Positions 47,532 to 58,912 of a stretch of 64,000 bases of DNA are shown here, piece by piece (within the stretch, counting starts at the first letter, position 1; the number at the start of each line of letters is the position of its first letter). Position numbers and translations under genes: made by a program. The stretch is from contig JAUJOM010000010.1 of assembly GCA_030447645.1 (NCBI GenBank), forward strand, positions 36,746 to 100,745, read 5' to 3'. Under the pieces are notes generated by a model that saw only the letters and a list, made by a program, of their open reading frames with translations, was not told the DNA's origin and made no database searches. The DNA is from Longimicrobiaceae bacterium (GTDB taxonomy: Bacteria > Gemmatimonadota > Gemmatimonadetes > Longimicrobiales > Longimicrobiaceae).

Positions 47532-48107
47532 AGCTTCGCTTCGGGCTGCTGGCGATCACCCCCGCCGTGCACCCGGAGCTGCCCGATGCGATCCGGCAGG
47601 TGGTTCATGCAGCGGGCCCGCGCGTGGCGATCCTGCTGCGCGACGGGAGCCTATCCCCCCCGGAGCTTCGCCACTGGGCCGAGCGAATCCTGCCGATCTG
47701 CCGGGCCGCGAGCTCGCTGTTGCTCGTCCATGGCCATCCCGAAGTTGCCGACGCCGTAGGCGCCGACGGGGTTCACCTCCCTGAGCACGGCCCCACGGCC
47801 GCTGAAGCCCGCCGGGTCGTGGGCCTGAAATCACTGGTCGGGGTATCGCGGCATGATCCCGCGCGGCTCCGGGAGCCCGCTGGGGCTGATTACGCCACCC
47901 TGAGCCCCATCTTCGCCACGGCTGGCAAGGGTGCGCCACTCGGCATTCGGGTGCTGGCGGAGGCTTGTCGAGCGGCTGCGCTGCCCGTCGTGGCGCTGGG
48001 CGGCATCACTCCGGAGCGAGCCGCGGAGTGCCGCGGGGCGGGTGCGGCGGCAGTGGCCGCCATCCGGTCCGTCTGGGAGGGGGACGCTGCTTCCAACGCG
48101 CTGCGGA

Positions 48108-50249
<2,142 letters not shown>

Positions 50250-50358
50250 GCCGCGGCCCGTTGCAGGGTGTATGCCGCCTACGGAAATGGCACGGGGGCT
50301 GCGGAAACACCTGGGGGCGCGCGTGGTAGAACAAGCAAGCTACTTCAAGGAGATGCCC

Positions 50359-51069
50359 ATGATCCAACCCAACGTTCGAGCTTCGTTCGGCCGGCGGGAG
50401 GCCGAGATTCTGGTGGCGCTCGCGGGTCCCGAGGGGGAGCGCCGGCTACGTGAAGGCGGGATGGACGCCCTGATGGACGATCCCCACCTCGTGCGTGCCC
50501 TGCTCGCCCGTGGGGGAATATCCGCGGCGCCCGCTCCACTCGTTTTCTACCTGCTGGTTCGGCATGCCCTGCTGCAGCGCGAGATCGCGGATCGGCAGCT
50601 CGCCGACTACACGGCCGCGGTCCTCCTGGAGTTCGGCCGAGCAGGTCGTGCATACCGGGTGGATGGGAGCGATGCCGGGCCGTTCTTCGCCCTCGCCGAC
50701 ATCCTGATGGAGCTGGAAAGGGCGCGGGGCGAGCAGGAGTTCGCGCTGCGCGTGCATCTCGGCAACTACGCGCTCTGGCTCGCCGGTGTCTTCCCGGACC
50801 ATATCACCCATCGGGTGCAGCGCCGGGGCGCTCCGCCGATCTCCTACTACGACGAGATAGGCGCAGCCGGCTTCCGCAGCGCCGCCAGCACGGATGTCGC
50901 CCTTCGGCACGGCCTGGGAGACCTGCTGCTCCAGGCCGCGGAGCAGTTCAGCAATCTGCGTTCGGCACTGAACGGGCTGTCGGACGCTCTCTTCTTCCCA
51001 CGCGCCAGGGACACGACCGAACGGTTGCTGCGGGAGGTCAAGGACGGCTTCGAGCGAAAGTACAGGTAG
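50359..51069 (+). CDS. Conserved protein of unknown function
   Basis: 236 residues. Start at ATG 50359 with AAGGAG seven bases before. The sequence has helical stretches: RREAEILVALAGPEGERRLREGGMDALMDDPHLVRALLARG, PLVFYLLVRHALLQREIADRQLADYTAAVLLEFG, ALADILMELERARGEQEFALRVHLGNYALWLAGVFPDHI, YYDEIGAAGFRSAASTDVALRHGLGDLLLQAAEQF. No recognised motif. No membrane segment of sufficient length. It is divergent from the kinase. Confidence 0.75.
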   Translation: MIQPNVRASFGRREAEILVALAGPEGERRLREGGMDALMDDPHLVRALLARGGISAAPAPLVFYLLVRHALLQREIADRQLADYTAAVLLEFGRAGRAYRVDGSDAGPFFALADILMELERARGEQEFALRVHLGNYALWLAGVFPDHITHRVQRRGAPPISYYDEIGAAGFRSAASTDVALRHGLGDLLLQAAEQFSNLRSALNGLSDALFFPRARDTTERLLREVKDGFERKYR

Positions 51070-51071
51070 CA

Positions 51072-52184
51072 CTACCCCGCGATGATGCGGGTTTCCCCAT
51101 GGCGGGCTACCCAGAGCCGCTCGTTCGCCAGATTGGACTCCTTCCACGCAGCTCGCACCCGCCGCGGGGGCTCCAGCGGGTCTTCATCGGTGAGGCGGAA
51201 AGTACCCCAGTGCATGGCGGCGAACGTACCCTGGCCGCCAAGCTCCCGATAAGCGCGAACCGCTTCCTCGGGATTCATGTGCACGGGCCGCATGAACCAG
51301 CGCGGGTCATAGGCGCCGATGGGAAGAAGCACGGCGTCGAAGGGGCCTGCCCGCTCACCAATCTCCGGATAGCCAGGGAACCACCCGCTGTCGCCCCCGA
51401 AATACACCTTTCGCCCCGAGGGCGTGACCATGGCCCATGACGCCCAGAGCTTTTCCTGCCGGTCCCAGGGGGTGCGGCTCGTCCAGTGCTGGGCGGGCAG
51501 TGCGATGATGCGGGTCCGCCCTGCGGGCCCGTCCAGCGCCGCTTCCTGCCACCAGTCAAGCTCGTTCACCTGCCGAACACCCTGCGAGCGAAACCAGCCC
51601 CGATAGCCCAGCGGGGTGAACCACTGCACCCGCTTCCCCCAGCGCTTGTGCACCCTTCGGACAGTCCCCTCATCCAGGTGGTCGTAATGGTCGTGCGACA
51701 GGAGCACACCGTCGATCAGGGGCAAACGCTCCCAGGGGACGCCCGGCTCCACCATGCGCGTGGGCCCCACGAGCTGCACCGGTGAGGCACGCTGGCTCCA
51801 GTGCGGGTCGGTGAGCAGGTTCAGCCCACCGATCTGGATCAGGAAGGTGGCGTGCCCCACCCAGGTGATCCACACCTCGTCCACCGGAGCGTGCGGGTAG
51901 GCGATATCGCTCGCCACGACGGGCAGGGCGTCAGCAGGAGGATTGGGCGCGAGTTCCTTGCCGCGCCGCTCACGCTGCCATCGCCAAAACCCACCCTCCT
52001 CGCGCTCGGCGGTCGTCCAGGGGTTTACGAACCCGCCCTTCGGATTGTGATGCGCGGGGCGTGGTCCGCCTCCCGAATGTGACTCCAGGATCTCGGCGGA
52101 CGCGGCTAGCGGCTGAGCCAAACGCGCGAGCCCCAGCCCGGCAAGGACTCCTGATGATTTCGCAACAAAGCTTCTCCGGTCCAT
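51072..52184 (-). CDS. Metallo-beta-lactamase-fold hydrolase (NAPE-PLD/RomA-like), Tat signal
   Basis: 370 residues from ATG at 52184. N-terminus MDRRSFVAKSSGVLAGLGLARLA looks like a twin-arginine signal (RRSFV). Then VDEVWITWVGHATFLIQIGGLNLLTDPHW, DGVLLSHDHYDHLDEGTV (HxHxDH metal motif), PAQHWTSRTPWDR, VYFGGDSGWFPGYPEIG, and LLPIGAYDPRWFMRPVHMNPEEAVRAY. These are the motifs of the UlaG/NAPE-PLD type lipid phosphodiesterases. It is likely periplasmic. An upstream start (ATG 52247) would add a poor leader. DinB gene lies five bases upstream. Confidence 0.88.
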   Translation of the reverse strand: MDRRSFVAKSSGVLAGLGLARLAQPLAASAEILESHSGGGPRPAHHNPKGGFVNPWTTAEREEGGFWRWQRERRGKELAPNPPADALPVVASDIAYPHAPVDEVWITWVGHATFLIQIGGLNLLTDPHWSQRASPVQLVGPTRMVEPGVPWERLPLIDGVLLSHDHYDHLDEGTVRRVHKRWGKRVQWFTPLGYRGWFRSQGVRQVNELDWWQEAALDGPAGRTRIIALPAQHWTSRTPWDRQEKLWASWAMVTPSGRKVYFGGDSGWFPGYPEIGERAGPFDAVLLPIGAYDPRWFMRPVHMNPEEAVRAYRELGGQGTFAAMHWGTFRLTDEDPLEPPRRVRAAWKESNLANERLWVARHGETRIIAG

Positions 52185-52188
52185 GCCT

Positions 52189-52722
52189 TCAGCTCGGAAA
52201 TGCGGCAGCCCGGCGAATTCGCGCCACCTGCCGCAGATGGTGATCAAAGTGTCGGGTCAAAAATATCAGCCCCTGCAACACGTCCATCGGCCCGCTAACG
52301 GGGTGACGAAGAACGGGCCGTCGCAGTGTAGCTTCTGTGGTACCCTCCAGATACCCCGCAACGGCGGCACGGGTGTCATCCCACTGCTGCCTGATCTCCT
52401 CCAGCGGGACACCTGCTTTCGGCCGCACACCACGCACCGGCACCTTGACCCGAATTCCCAGCGCGAAGACCAGCCGAGCTGCGGCGCTGCCGATCCAGTC
52501 ACGTATTCGCCGGGGGCCAGGGGGCGCTCGTTCTGCATCGGACAGTACCCGGAGCACGCCCTGCTCCACCAGCAGCAGATGGTGCGCGACTTCCGCCAGC
52601 GACCATGCCCCGGGCTCTGGCTGAAAGGAACGCTGCTCAGGGGTGTGGCGCTCAAGTTCCGCGAGCAGATTGTGTCGCCGATGCTCCAGAGCATCGAACT
52701 GGGACTGCAGAGACGGAAGCAT
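52189..52722 (-). CDS. DinB-family protein
   Basis: 177 residues, four-helix-bundle pattern: LPSLQSQFDALEHRRHNLLAELERHTPEQRSFQPEPGAWSLAEVAHHLLLVEQGVL, with the metal-ligand His pair in VAHHLLLVE, and the third His in FLTRHFDHHLRQVARI. These are the DinB/YfiT-type metal ligands. Function: unknown thiol-dependent enzyme or stress protein. Two genes in the same direction, DinB then MBL hydrolase. Confidence 0.88.
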   Translation of the reverse strand: MLPSLQSQFDALEHRRHNLLAELERHTPEQRSFQPEPGAWSLAEVAHHLLLVEQGVLRVLSDAERAPPGPRRIRDWIGSAAARLVFALGIRVKVPVRGVRPKAGVPLEEIRQQWDDTRAAVAGYLEGTTEATLRRPVLRHPVSGPMDVLQGLIFLTRHFDHHLRQVARIRRAAAFPS

Positions 52723-52865
52723 TTACACAAGTTGGAGGTTGCCAGTGCCAGCAAGCAAGCGGCACAAGGATCGCGTCGGGGAAAGGTGGGATTAGCCAAG
52801 CTTCTCGCGGCAGTAGATCCGGCCCACATCACCAGATCCTCAATTCGTGCTCGAGATACCGCGAC

Positions 52866-53789
52866 ATGCCCATACCTGACTTTCAGACCGTCATGCTGCC
52901 GCTGCTGGCTTTCCTGCATGATCGACAGCCCCATACTTCCAAGGAGATTGTTGCTGCACTGGGCAAACACTTTGGGCTCAGCGACAGTGAGCGGCTCGAA
53001 TTGCTCCCTAGCGGTCGTTATCCCGTATTCAACAACCGTGTTGCCTGGGCACTATCACATATGAAGAATGCGGGCCTGCTAGTTTCACCGAGCAGATCGA
53101 TCTATCTGCTGACGGATCGAGGGGCGACACTGCTCGCGCAGCGGCCAAGCAAAGTAGACATGAAGCTGTTGGCGCAATTTCCCGAGTACATCGAATTTCG
53201 CAATCGCCGCAGAGAGCCAACCACGACAGGCGCTCCAGAATATCCCGTCGTCGTTGACGCGGGAGAGGAGCAAACTCCCAACGAGGCGATAGAGGTAGCG
53301 TACCAGAAGCTCCGGTTCGAGTTGGTTGACGAGTTGCTTCAACAGATCAAGAATGCCTCACCAGAATTCTTTGAACGCCTGGTGGTCGAGCTGCTACTGC
53401 GGATGGGATATGGTGGGTCACGCTCAGATGCTGGGCGTGCAATTGGAAAGAGCGGTGACGGCGGAATCGATGGAATCATCAAAGAAGATCGACTTGGTCT
53501 GGACATTATCTACATCCAGGCGAAGAAGTGGGATGGCACTATCGGTCGGCCGGAAATCCAGAAGTTCGCCGGGGCACTCCAGGGGCAGCGTGCTCGAAAG
53601 GGCGTGTTCATCACCACTTCCGACTTTTCGCAGCAAGCGCGTGATTACGTTGCGCTGATCGACAGCAAGATCGTACTGATCGATGGCGAGCAGCTTGCCC
53701 AATTCATGATGGACCACAACCTGGGAGTGTCCACAGTCGCATCATACGAAGTCAAGCGAGTGGACAGTGACTACTTCGGTGAGGACTGA
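52866..53789 (+). CDS. mrr: Mrr-type restriction endonuclease (type IV)
   Basis: 307 residues. ATG at 52866. N-terminal winged-helix Mrr_N domain (MLPLLAFLHDRQPHTSKEIVAALGKHFGLSDSERLELLPSG, NRVAWALSHMKNAGLL), then a linker and the PD-(D/E)xK catalytic domain: FERLVVELLLRMGYGG, GKSGDGGIDGIIKEDRLGLDIIYIQAKKW (D...QxK), IQKFAGALQGQRARKGVFITTSDFS. It cleaves methylated foreign DNA. No methylase gene nearby, which fits a type IV enzyme. GC content of this gene is visibly lower than neighbours in its first half, which may mark transfer. Confidence 0.92.
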   Translation: MPIPDFQTVMLPLLAFLHDRQPHTSKEIVAALGKHFGLSDSERLELLPSGRYPVFNNRVAWALSHMKNAGLLVSPSRSIYLLTDRGATLLAQRPSKVDMKLLAQFPEYIEFRNRRREPTTTGAPEYPVVVDAGEEQTPNEAIEVAYQKLRFELVDELLQQIKNASPEFFERLVVELLLRMGYGGSRSDAGRAIGKSGDGGIDGIIKEDRLGLDIIYIQAKKWDGTIGRPEIQKFAGALQGQRARKGVFITTSDFSQQARDYVALIDSKIVLIDGEQLAQFMMDHNLGVSTVASYEVKRVDSDYFGED

Positions 53790-53822
53790 CTTCTACCCAA
53801 TACTACGCGCCTCGTCAGTGCT

Positions 53823-53838
53823 CCGCCCGTGAGGGCGG
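53823..53838 (+). terminator. Hairpin after mrr
   Basis: Stem CCGCCC / GGGCGG with loop GTGA, 34 bases after the mrr stop. The following bases are TTGCC, so the U-tract is weak. Confidence 0.4.
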
Positions 53839-54009
53839 TTGCCTCCCCAGACGGGTCATTTATCGGCCCGGCTGCGACTACCCCGCTTCGCATGAGGAGG
53901 CGGCGGAGCGGGTTCGTTCTCCAGCAGTGCTAGGTCCCAGGGGGACGGGGTGGCTGCCCCACCACGCTCGGAGTTCAGGTGCGCGCTGCTGCGCCTGTGG
54001 ATCCCCGAA

Positions 54010-54036
54010 GGGGGGATGGCATCATGCCATCCCCCC
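54010..54036. repeat. Perfect 12-base inverted repeat
   Basis: GGGGGGATGGCA / TGCCATCCCCCC with a three-base loop, ten bases beyond the end of the CsbD-like gene. May serve as its transcription terminator on the minus strand, though no U-tract follows. Confidence 0.55.
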
Positions 54037-54045
54037 TGGTTCAGC

Positions 54046-54261
54046 TCAGCGGTTGTTGTCGTCCAGATTGCGCTGGGCGTCCCCAAACGTGTCCTGCACC
54101 TTGCCCTTGGCCTGGTCCCATTTGCCTTCGGCCTGGGTGCTGGTGTCTCCGGTCAAGCCGCCGAAAGCATCCTTGACCTTGCCCTTCAGGTCCTTGGCTT
54201 TGCCTTCCAGGTTGTTTTCAGCGCCACGGCTGGTCAGGTCTCTGTCGTTCGTGTCGGCCAT
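54046..54261 (-). CDS. CsbD-family stress protein
   Basis: 71 residues: MADTNDRDLTSRGAENNLEGK, then KAKDLKGKVKDAFGGLTGDTSTQAEGKWDQAKGKVQDTFGDAQ. Lys/Gly-rich repeated pattern of CsbD-like small stress proteins found in many bacteria, sigma-B-controlled in Bacillus. No membrane part. Function unknown. Confidence 0.9.
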   Translation of the reverse strand: MADTNDRDLTSRGAENNLEGKAKDLKGKVKDAFGGLTGDTSTQAEGKWDQAKGKVQDTFGDAQRNLDDNNR

Positions 54262-54538
54262 TGGTCTTCCCTTTGGTTCGGGTCACTGCACCAGCCCACT
54301 GTGAGCCAGTCCCGAAAGGTAAGGCAATGTCCGTGCCGAATACGTACTTAGCCGCTGCGGGTCCCTCGCCAGTTTTGCAGGATGCGTCCCATGGGCTTAG
54401 GTGTACCGGCAAAAGAGATCACCATACCATACGCCTGAGCAGCACGCTCCGGATTGCTGTGCATCGCGCGGGTGATCGGGCTGACCGACGCTGGAGCAGC
54501 TTCAGCAGAGTACGTGCGTACAGCTGGATCTTGCCCCA

Positions 54539-54985
54539 TCATACGCGCTCTTCCCTGAAGCGCTCGAGCAAGGCCGCGAGGTGCTGCTGTTCGTCGGGAG
54601 ACAGGGACGCCAGCAGCTCGGCCTCGACCTCCGACTGAGCACGTGCCGCGGCCTCGTACGCGCGCAGGCCGTCTTTCGTGATCGCGGCACGCACACTGCG
54701 CCGATCCTCCGGGTCGGGCTCCCGCCGCACCAGGCCATCGGCTTCCAAACGGTCCACCAGCTGGGTGATGTTGGACTTGGCGCACGCGCTGCGTCCAGCA
54801 AGCTGCCCGAGAGGGAGGGGCTCACCCGCTTCGACCAGGTGCGTGAGCATCTGCAGCTTGGGAAGAGACAAACCCGTGGGCTCCAAACGACGCTCGATGC
54901 GCCCCGCGATGTGCGACGCGGCCCGCCATACCGCGGTGAGCAGAGTGCGCCCACGGCAGACGGTGGCGGAAGGAGAATTGTTCAT
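54539..54985 (-). CDS. MarR-family transcriptional regulator
   Basis: 148 residues from ATG 54985: VWRAASHIAGRIERRLEPTGLSLPKLQMLTHLVEAGEPLPLGQLAGRSACAKSNITQLVDRLEADGLVRREPDPEDRRSVRAAITKDG. The winged helix with DPEDRRSVRAAIT is the MarR wing. Longer starts upstream are less likely because they run through the neighbouring promoter. It is divergent from cytidine deaminase. Confidence 0.9.
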   Translation of the reverse strand: MNNSPSATVCRGRTLLTAVWRAASHIAGRIERRLEPTGLSLPKLQMLTHLVEAGEPLPLGQLAGRSACAKSNITQLVDRLEADGLVRREPDPEDRRSVRAAITKDGLRAYEAAARAQSEVEAELLASLSPDEQQHLAALLERFREERV

Positions 54986-54993
54986 GAATGAAC
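54980..54993. promoter_or_regulatory. Candidate MarR operator at its own start
   Basis: GTTCAT-GA-ATGAAC, six-base perfect arms, at the ATG of the MarR gene in the space between it and cytidine deaminase. Fits an autoregulator site; not proven. Confidence 0.4.
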
Positions 54994-55093
54994 AGTGTGT
55001 GCGGGAACTACCTGTGTCAAGGGTACGCAGTGTGCGGAAAGTGAAATCGACGGAAGGCAAAACCTCTCTCCCGCAACGCACCCGGAGACCTCC

Positions 55094-55501
55094 ATGGCCC
55101 TACTCGACGCCGCCGATACTCTGCTTGATCAGGCCCGTATCGCGCGTGAAAACGCGCATGCACCTTATAGCCGCTTTCCGGTGGGTGCGGCGTTACTCAC
55201 CGATGACGGCCGGGTATTTACCGGCTGCAATGTGGAGAATGCGTCCTACGGCCTGACCATTTGCGCGGAGCGTGTGGCCGTGTTCAAGGCCGTTTCCGAG
55301 GGAGTGCGTAACTTCCGCGCGATCGCGGTAATTGGCCCCGAAGACGACCTCCCATGCTCGCCCTGCGGTGCGTGCCGACAGGTTTTGCACGAGTTCAACC
55401 CGACCCTGCGGGTAATCGCCCCTAGCGGTCCGGGCTCATCCCGTGTTTGGACCCTTAGTGAGCTGCTTCCGCACGCCTTCGGAGCGGAACGGTTGGTGTG
55501 A
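55094..55501 (+). CDS. cdd: Cytidine deaminase
   Basis: 135 residues. Zinc site CAERVAVFKAV (C-A-E) and PCSPCGACRQVL (PCxxC), with FPVGAALLTDDGRVFTGCNVENASYGLTICAERV. Homotetrameric type. Converts cytidine to uridine in pyrimidine salvage. A pyrimidine-nucleoside phosphorylase gene lies 2 kb downstream. Confidence 0.96.
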   Translation: MALLDAADTLLDQARIARENAHAPYSRFPVGAALLTDDGRVFTGCNVENASYGLTICAERVAVFKAVSEGVRNFRAIAVIGPEDDLPCSPCGACRQVLHEFNPTLRVIAPSGPGSSRVWTLSELLPHAFGAERLV

Positions 55502-55516
55502 GTAAGCCCGCGATAT

Positions 55517-55969
55517 CTATGGTGCGTCGCGTCGGTTTAAATCAATGGCATAGCCAATTGCGGCACCCAGACCTACAACACCCAGGAAAATCCCCCGCTC
55601 ACGCCAGGCGGGCAACAGCGTTTCACCTTCGCCACCCGCAGCAAGCAGAAAGGTTGCAGCCGCAGCGCCAATAGCAGTTCCGATCAGCGTTGTGATGGGG
55701 AAGAATGGCTCGTTAGGATTGCTGAAGGCGGATGCATCCAGTGGGAGGGCCGTCGGGATCTCAAATGCTCGGCGCTGATCGAAGGCTGCAAGACCAAAGC
55801 TGACCGAGCTGCTGTGTGCCGGCTTGCCATCCAATGTGAGTTGTGGGTTCCAGCGCACCAAATCCCAAAACATAGAAGGTGCGTAGGCCTGTTGGCCGGA
55901 GAGATCGGCCGGAGTTGAGCAGAGAGTGCCAGTGGCGAGCACAACAAGGAGAACGAGTCGTCGATTCAT
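55517..55969 (-). CDS. Secreted protein with C-terminal membrane helices
   Basis: 150 residues. Signal peptide MNRRLVLLVVLATGTLCSTPADLSG, then a soluble part and two hydrophobic segments (ITTLIGTAIGAAAATFLLAAGG and RGIFLGVVGLGAAIGYAI). No family recognised. Function unknown. Confidence 0.7.
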   Translation of the reverse strand: MNRRLVLLVVLATGTLCSTPADLSGQQAYAPSMFWDLVRWNPQLTLDGKPAHSSSVSFGLAAFDQRRAFEIPTALPLDASAFSNPNEPFFPITTLIGTAIGAAAATFLLAAGGEGETLLPAWRERGIFLGVVGLGAAIGYAIDLNRRDAP

Positions 55970-56123
55970 GAGGGTCCTTTAGTAGAATGAAGTAGCTTAG
56001 TTGGAGCAGGCCGGAAACACGTTGGGTGATGGGGATAAGTCTCATGGGCAGCCTCGGTGGCAACTTGGGTTACCTACGGCAACCACCATCACGGGCGGAG
56101 GGAGGCCTGCGGAGGCGAAAGTA

Positions 56124-56726
56124 TCAGGGAGGAGGGGGCGGCACGGCGACTTTGAAGCCGATTGGAAGCGCGACGTAGAAGGGAACGCTGCACGTACCCG
56201 CGATTGCCGGATTGAACCGGCCGCTCCGCGCGAGGGCTAAAGCTGCACGGTCCATATCGAAGTATCCGGAGCCTTTTCCAAGGCGAGTCGCACGTACGGT
56301 GCCCTGTGCATCGAGGAGCATCAACACCTCGACCGTTCCTCCGAGCCCCCCTTGCCGGAGGGATGGCGGGTAGGCCTGCTCAAGCCTTTGCGCCAAACTC
56401 CGGCGGTCTCCATCGGTCATCGCCGCCGGGATGGTGACTCGCAAGCCGTGAAGCGCGCTCCTGGTTGTGTCCAGTGTTGTACTGCGTTGGGAGGCTCGCC
56501 GACGCGTGGGATATAACTGCACTAGGGAATCGAAGACCTGGACGAGGGACCGCCCATCAGGCGCTCGGGCCACGTCGAAGTCTTCGTACCCAGCACAAGC
56601 GGAGATAGGGCCCTGTGGCCGTACCGGCGGGCGCGAAGTTGCCGTGTCGGCTGCGCCAGCGGCGCATCCGGCGAGGACGATCGTGCCGATCCCCAGCGCC
56701 AAAAGGCGAACAACGTTCTGCATCAT
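56124..56726 (-). CDS. TonB-C-domain lipoprotein, copy A
   Basis: 200 residues. Signal MMQNVVRLLALGIGTIVLAGC with lipobox VLAGC. Then CAGYEDFDVARAPDGRSLVQVFDSLVQL, and a TonB C-terminal-like domain GTVEVLMLLDAQGTVRATRLGKGSGYFDMDRAALALARSGRFNPAIAGTCSVPFYVALPIGFKV. It has no N-terminal helix of normal TonB but a lipid anchor. Probably a paralogue of the next gene. Confidence 0.78.
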   Translation of the reverse strand: MMQNVVRLLALGIGTIVLAGCAAGAADTATSRPPVRPQGPISACAGYEDFDVARAPDGRSLVQVFDSLVQLYPTRRRASQRSTTLDTTRSALHGLRVTIPAAMTDGDRRSLAQRLEQAYPPSLRQGGLGGTVEVLMLLDAQGTVRATRLGKGSGYFDMDRAALALARSGRFNPAIAGTCSVPFYVALPIGFKVAVPPPPP

Positions 56727-56806
56727 CTTCGACTCGGTTTGTTCAGGAAAGTGCTTGGCGGATCAATATTTCAAAGCGTCAACTGTGTGGTGCCGCACCA
56801 TTTCAC

Positions 56807-57400
56807 TTATGGCGTATAATAGCTGACTGGAAGCCGAAGAACGTAGGGGACCCTGCACTCACCAGCCGTTGCGGGCTCAAACCGAGCGCGGCGTAGCACG
56901 TTAGCCGCCGCCGCATCCATCTCGCGGTGTCCGGAACTGCTGACCACACGCGTTCGGCGCACTGCACCATCTGTGTCCACCAGGGCAATAAGCAGGATTG
57001 ACCCAGGCGTTCCGACCTCTTTCATGTACGTGCGGTGCACCTCCAGCATCTCGCGGGCCATCGTCTGGCGTGCCGAGCTACTCAGGTACGGCGATGATGT
57101 GACTTGCACACCAAGCAAACGATTGGTCGTGGTATCTTCCGCCGAAGGCCCGCGTTCGATCGTCCTGCCCACCTGCCGGGGGTTCTGGGCGGAGGTCGGC
57201 GCCGCCGAATCAAACGCCTGGAGGAGCAGCCGCCCGTCGGGAAGCCGCGCTGTCTGTACACTCTGATAGCCGGGGCATGGGGCCACCGGCCCGCGCGGCT
57301 GGATGCCGGAGGATGGATTGGCGGAACCCGTCGCGCATCCAGCGAGGCCCGCCAGTAAGACAGGCGCCGCCATCATAAGTCGCACCACGGACCGAGCCAT
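56807..57400 (-). CDS. TonB-C-domain lipoprotein, copy B
   Basis: 197 residues. Signal with lipobox LAGC (AAPVLLAGLAGC). CPGYQSVQTARLPDGRLLLQAFDS, then GSILLIALVDTDGAVRRTRVVSSSGHREMDAAAANVLRRARFEPATAGECRVPYVLRLPVSYY. Same layout as copy A (CxGY...RxPDGRxLxQxFDS; then VDxDGxVRxTRxxxxSGxxxMDxAAxxxxRxxRFxPAxAGxCxVPxxxxLPxxxx). Tandem duplication is likely. Confidence 0.78.
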   Translation of the reverse strand: MARSVVRLMMAAPVLLAGLAGCATGSANPSSGIQPRGPVAPCPGYQSVQTARLPDGRLLLQAFDSAAPTSAQNPRQVGRTIERGPSAEDTTTNRLLGVQVTSSPYLSSSARQTMAREMLEVHRTYMKEVGTPGSILLIALVDTDGAVRRTRVVSSSGHREMDAAAANVLRRARFEPATAGECRVPYVLRLPVSYYTP

Positions 57401-57598
57401 ACTCTTTTCGGTTGTTTGAGGTTACAGTCGACGATACACTTCCCGAGTCACACTGTCAATCTATTGCCGCAAACTGTCTGCCCGACCGTGCACATGCTGC
57501 ACAGCCGGTTTGACGTCGCACGATTCCGCGGTTCATTATGCCCCCTGGATACGCTTGCACTATGATGGTATCTCGAAGACCGGGATTGTGGAGCCGAC

Positions 57599-58909
57599 TT
57601 GAACATTCTCCCACTGATCGAGCGGAAGAAGCAGGGGAGTGAGCTTTCAGCTGATGAGCTGAGCTGGCTCTGCACGGAGTTTGTTGCCCGGCGCGTTCCT
57701 GACTATCAGATGGCTGCGTGGCTGATGGCGGTTCGCTGGCGGGGAATGACGGCTGCGGAAACTCTTGCTCTCACTCAGGCGATGGTCGCGAGCGGGGCAA
57801 CGCTGGACTGGAGCGATCTCGCCCGCCCGGTGGTGGACAAGCACAGCACGGGCGGTGTGGGAGACAAAACTTCCATCGTGCTGGTTCCGCTGCTTGCGGC
57901 CGCGGGGCTCGCCTTCGTGAAGATGTCCGGCCGGGGACTCGGCCACACGGGTGGAACGCTGGACAAGCTGGAAGCCATCCCGGGCTTCCGGGTAGATCTG
58001 GATCTGGCGGAGCTGCGCGCCCAGGTGGAGCGGATCGGGTGTGCCCTGGTGGGACAAAGTCCCGCGCTCGTCCCGGCGGACGGCGCTCTTTACGCGTTAC
58101 GGGATGTGACAGCCACGGTGGACGCCCTGCCGCTGATCGCCAGCAGCATCATGTCCAAGAAGCTCGCTGGGGGAGCCGAAACCATCGTGCTGGACGTCAA
58201 GTACGGCTCCGGTGCGTTCATGCCCACGGTGGAGGCCGCACGGGAGCTGGCGCGCGCGATGGTGGAGATCGGCGAGGGCGCCGGGCGCCGGACTCGCGCC
58301 GTGCTGAGCCCGATGGATCAGCCGTTGGGGGAGACCGTCGGCAACGCGCTGGAGGTGCGCGAAGCGATCGACACGCTACATGGCAGGGGGCCGGCGGACC
58401 TGTGGACGCTAACGCTCGAGCTGGGAACCCATCTCCTGCTTCTCTCGGAGCAGGCACCCGACGTTGAGCAAGCGCGGGCGCGCCTCACCGAATTGCGAGA
58501 CTCCGGCGCGGCGGCGGCCAAGCTGGCTGAGCTGGTCGAAGCCCAGGGCGGAGACCCGCGTGTGGTGGATGACCCGGACCGGCTACCCCGAGTGTCCCAC
58601 ATCCGGATGCTTGAACACGAGGGACCGGAGCAGTGGGTAGCCGCGGTGGACGCACACGCGGTGGCGGAGGTGACCCTGGAGCTGGGCGCTGGGCGCCGGG
58701 TGAAAACGGACCCGGTGGACCCCGCCGTGGGGGTCCGTCTCCGGGCAAAGACCGCGGATCAGGTAGCCCGCGGGGAGCCACTCGCGGAAATTCATGCCCG
58801 GACGGAGGGTACAGCCGCTCAGGCAGCGGAACGTCTCCGTCAGGCATTCCGGTTCACCACGGAGCCGGCGGAGCTAGCCGCCGGTGAAAAGGAAGTGATC
58901 GGCGGATGA
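57599..58909 (+). CDS. Pyrimidine-nucleoside (thymidine) phosphorylase
   Basis: 436 residues, TTG start with GGAG upstream. Signature VVDKHSTGGVGDKTSIVLVPLLAAAGLAFVKMSGRGLGHTGGTLDKLEAIPGF, ALRDVTATVDALPLIASSIMSKKLAGGAETIVLDVKYGSGAFM and the C-terminal domain GRRVKTDPVDPAVGV. The family cannot be split into DeoA or Pdp from this alone. Salvages thymidine/uridine to the free base and sugar phosphate. Clean frame. Confidence 0.94.
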   Translation: MNILPLIERKKQGSELSADELSWLCTEFVARRVPDYQMAAWLMAVRWRGMTAAETLALTQAMVASGATLDWSDLARPVVDKHSTGGVGDKTSIVLVPLLAAAGLAFVKMSGRGLGHTGGTLDKLEAIPGFRVDLDLAELRAQVERIGCALVGQSPALVPADGALYALRDVTATVDALPLIASSIMSKKLAGGAETIVLDVKYGSGAFMPTVEAARELARAMVEIGEGAGRRTRAVLSPMDQPLGETVGNALEVREAIDTLHGRGPADLWTLTLELGTHLLLLSEQAPDVEQARARLTELRDSGAAAAKLAELVEAQGGDPRVVDDPDRLPRVSHIRMLEHEGPEQWVAAVDAHAVAEVTLELGAGRRVKTDPVDPAVGVRLRAKTADQVARGEPLAEIHARTEGTAAQAAERLRQAFRFTTEPAELAAGEKEVIGG

Positions 58910-58912
58910 AAG

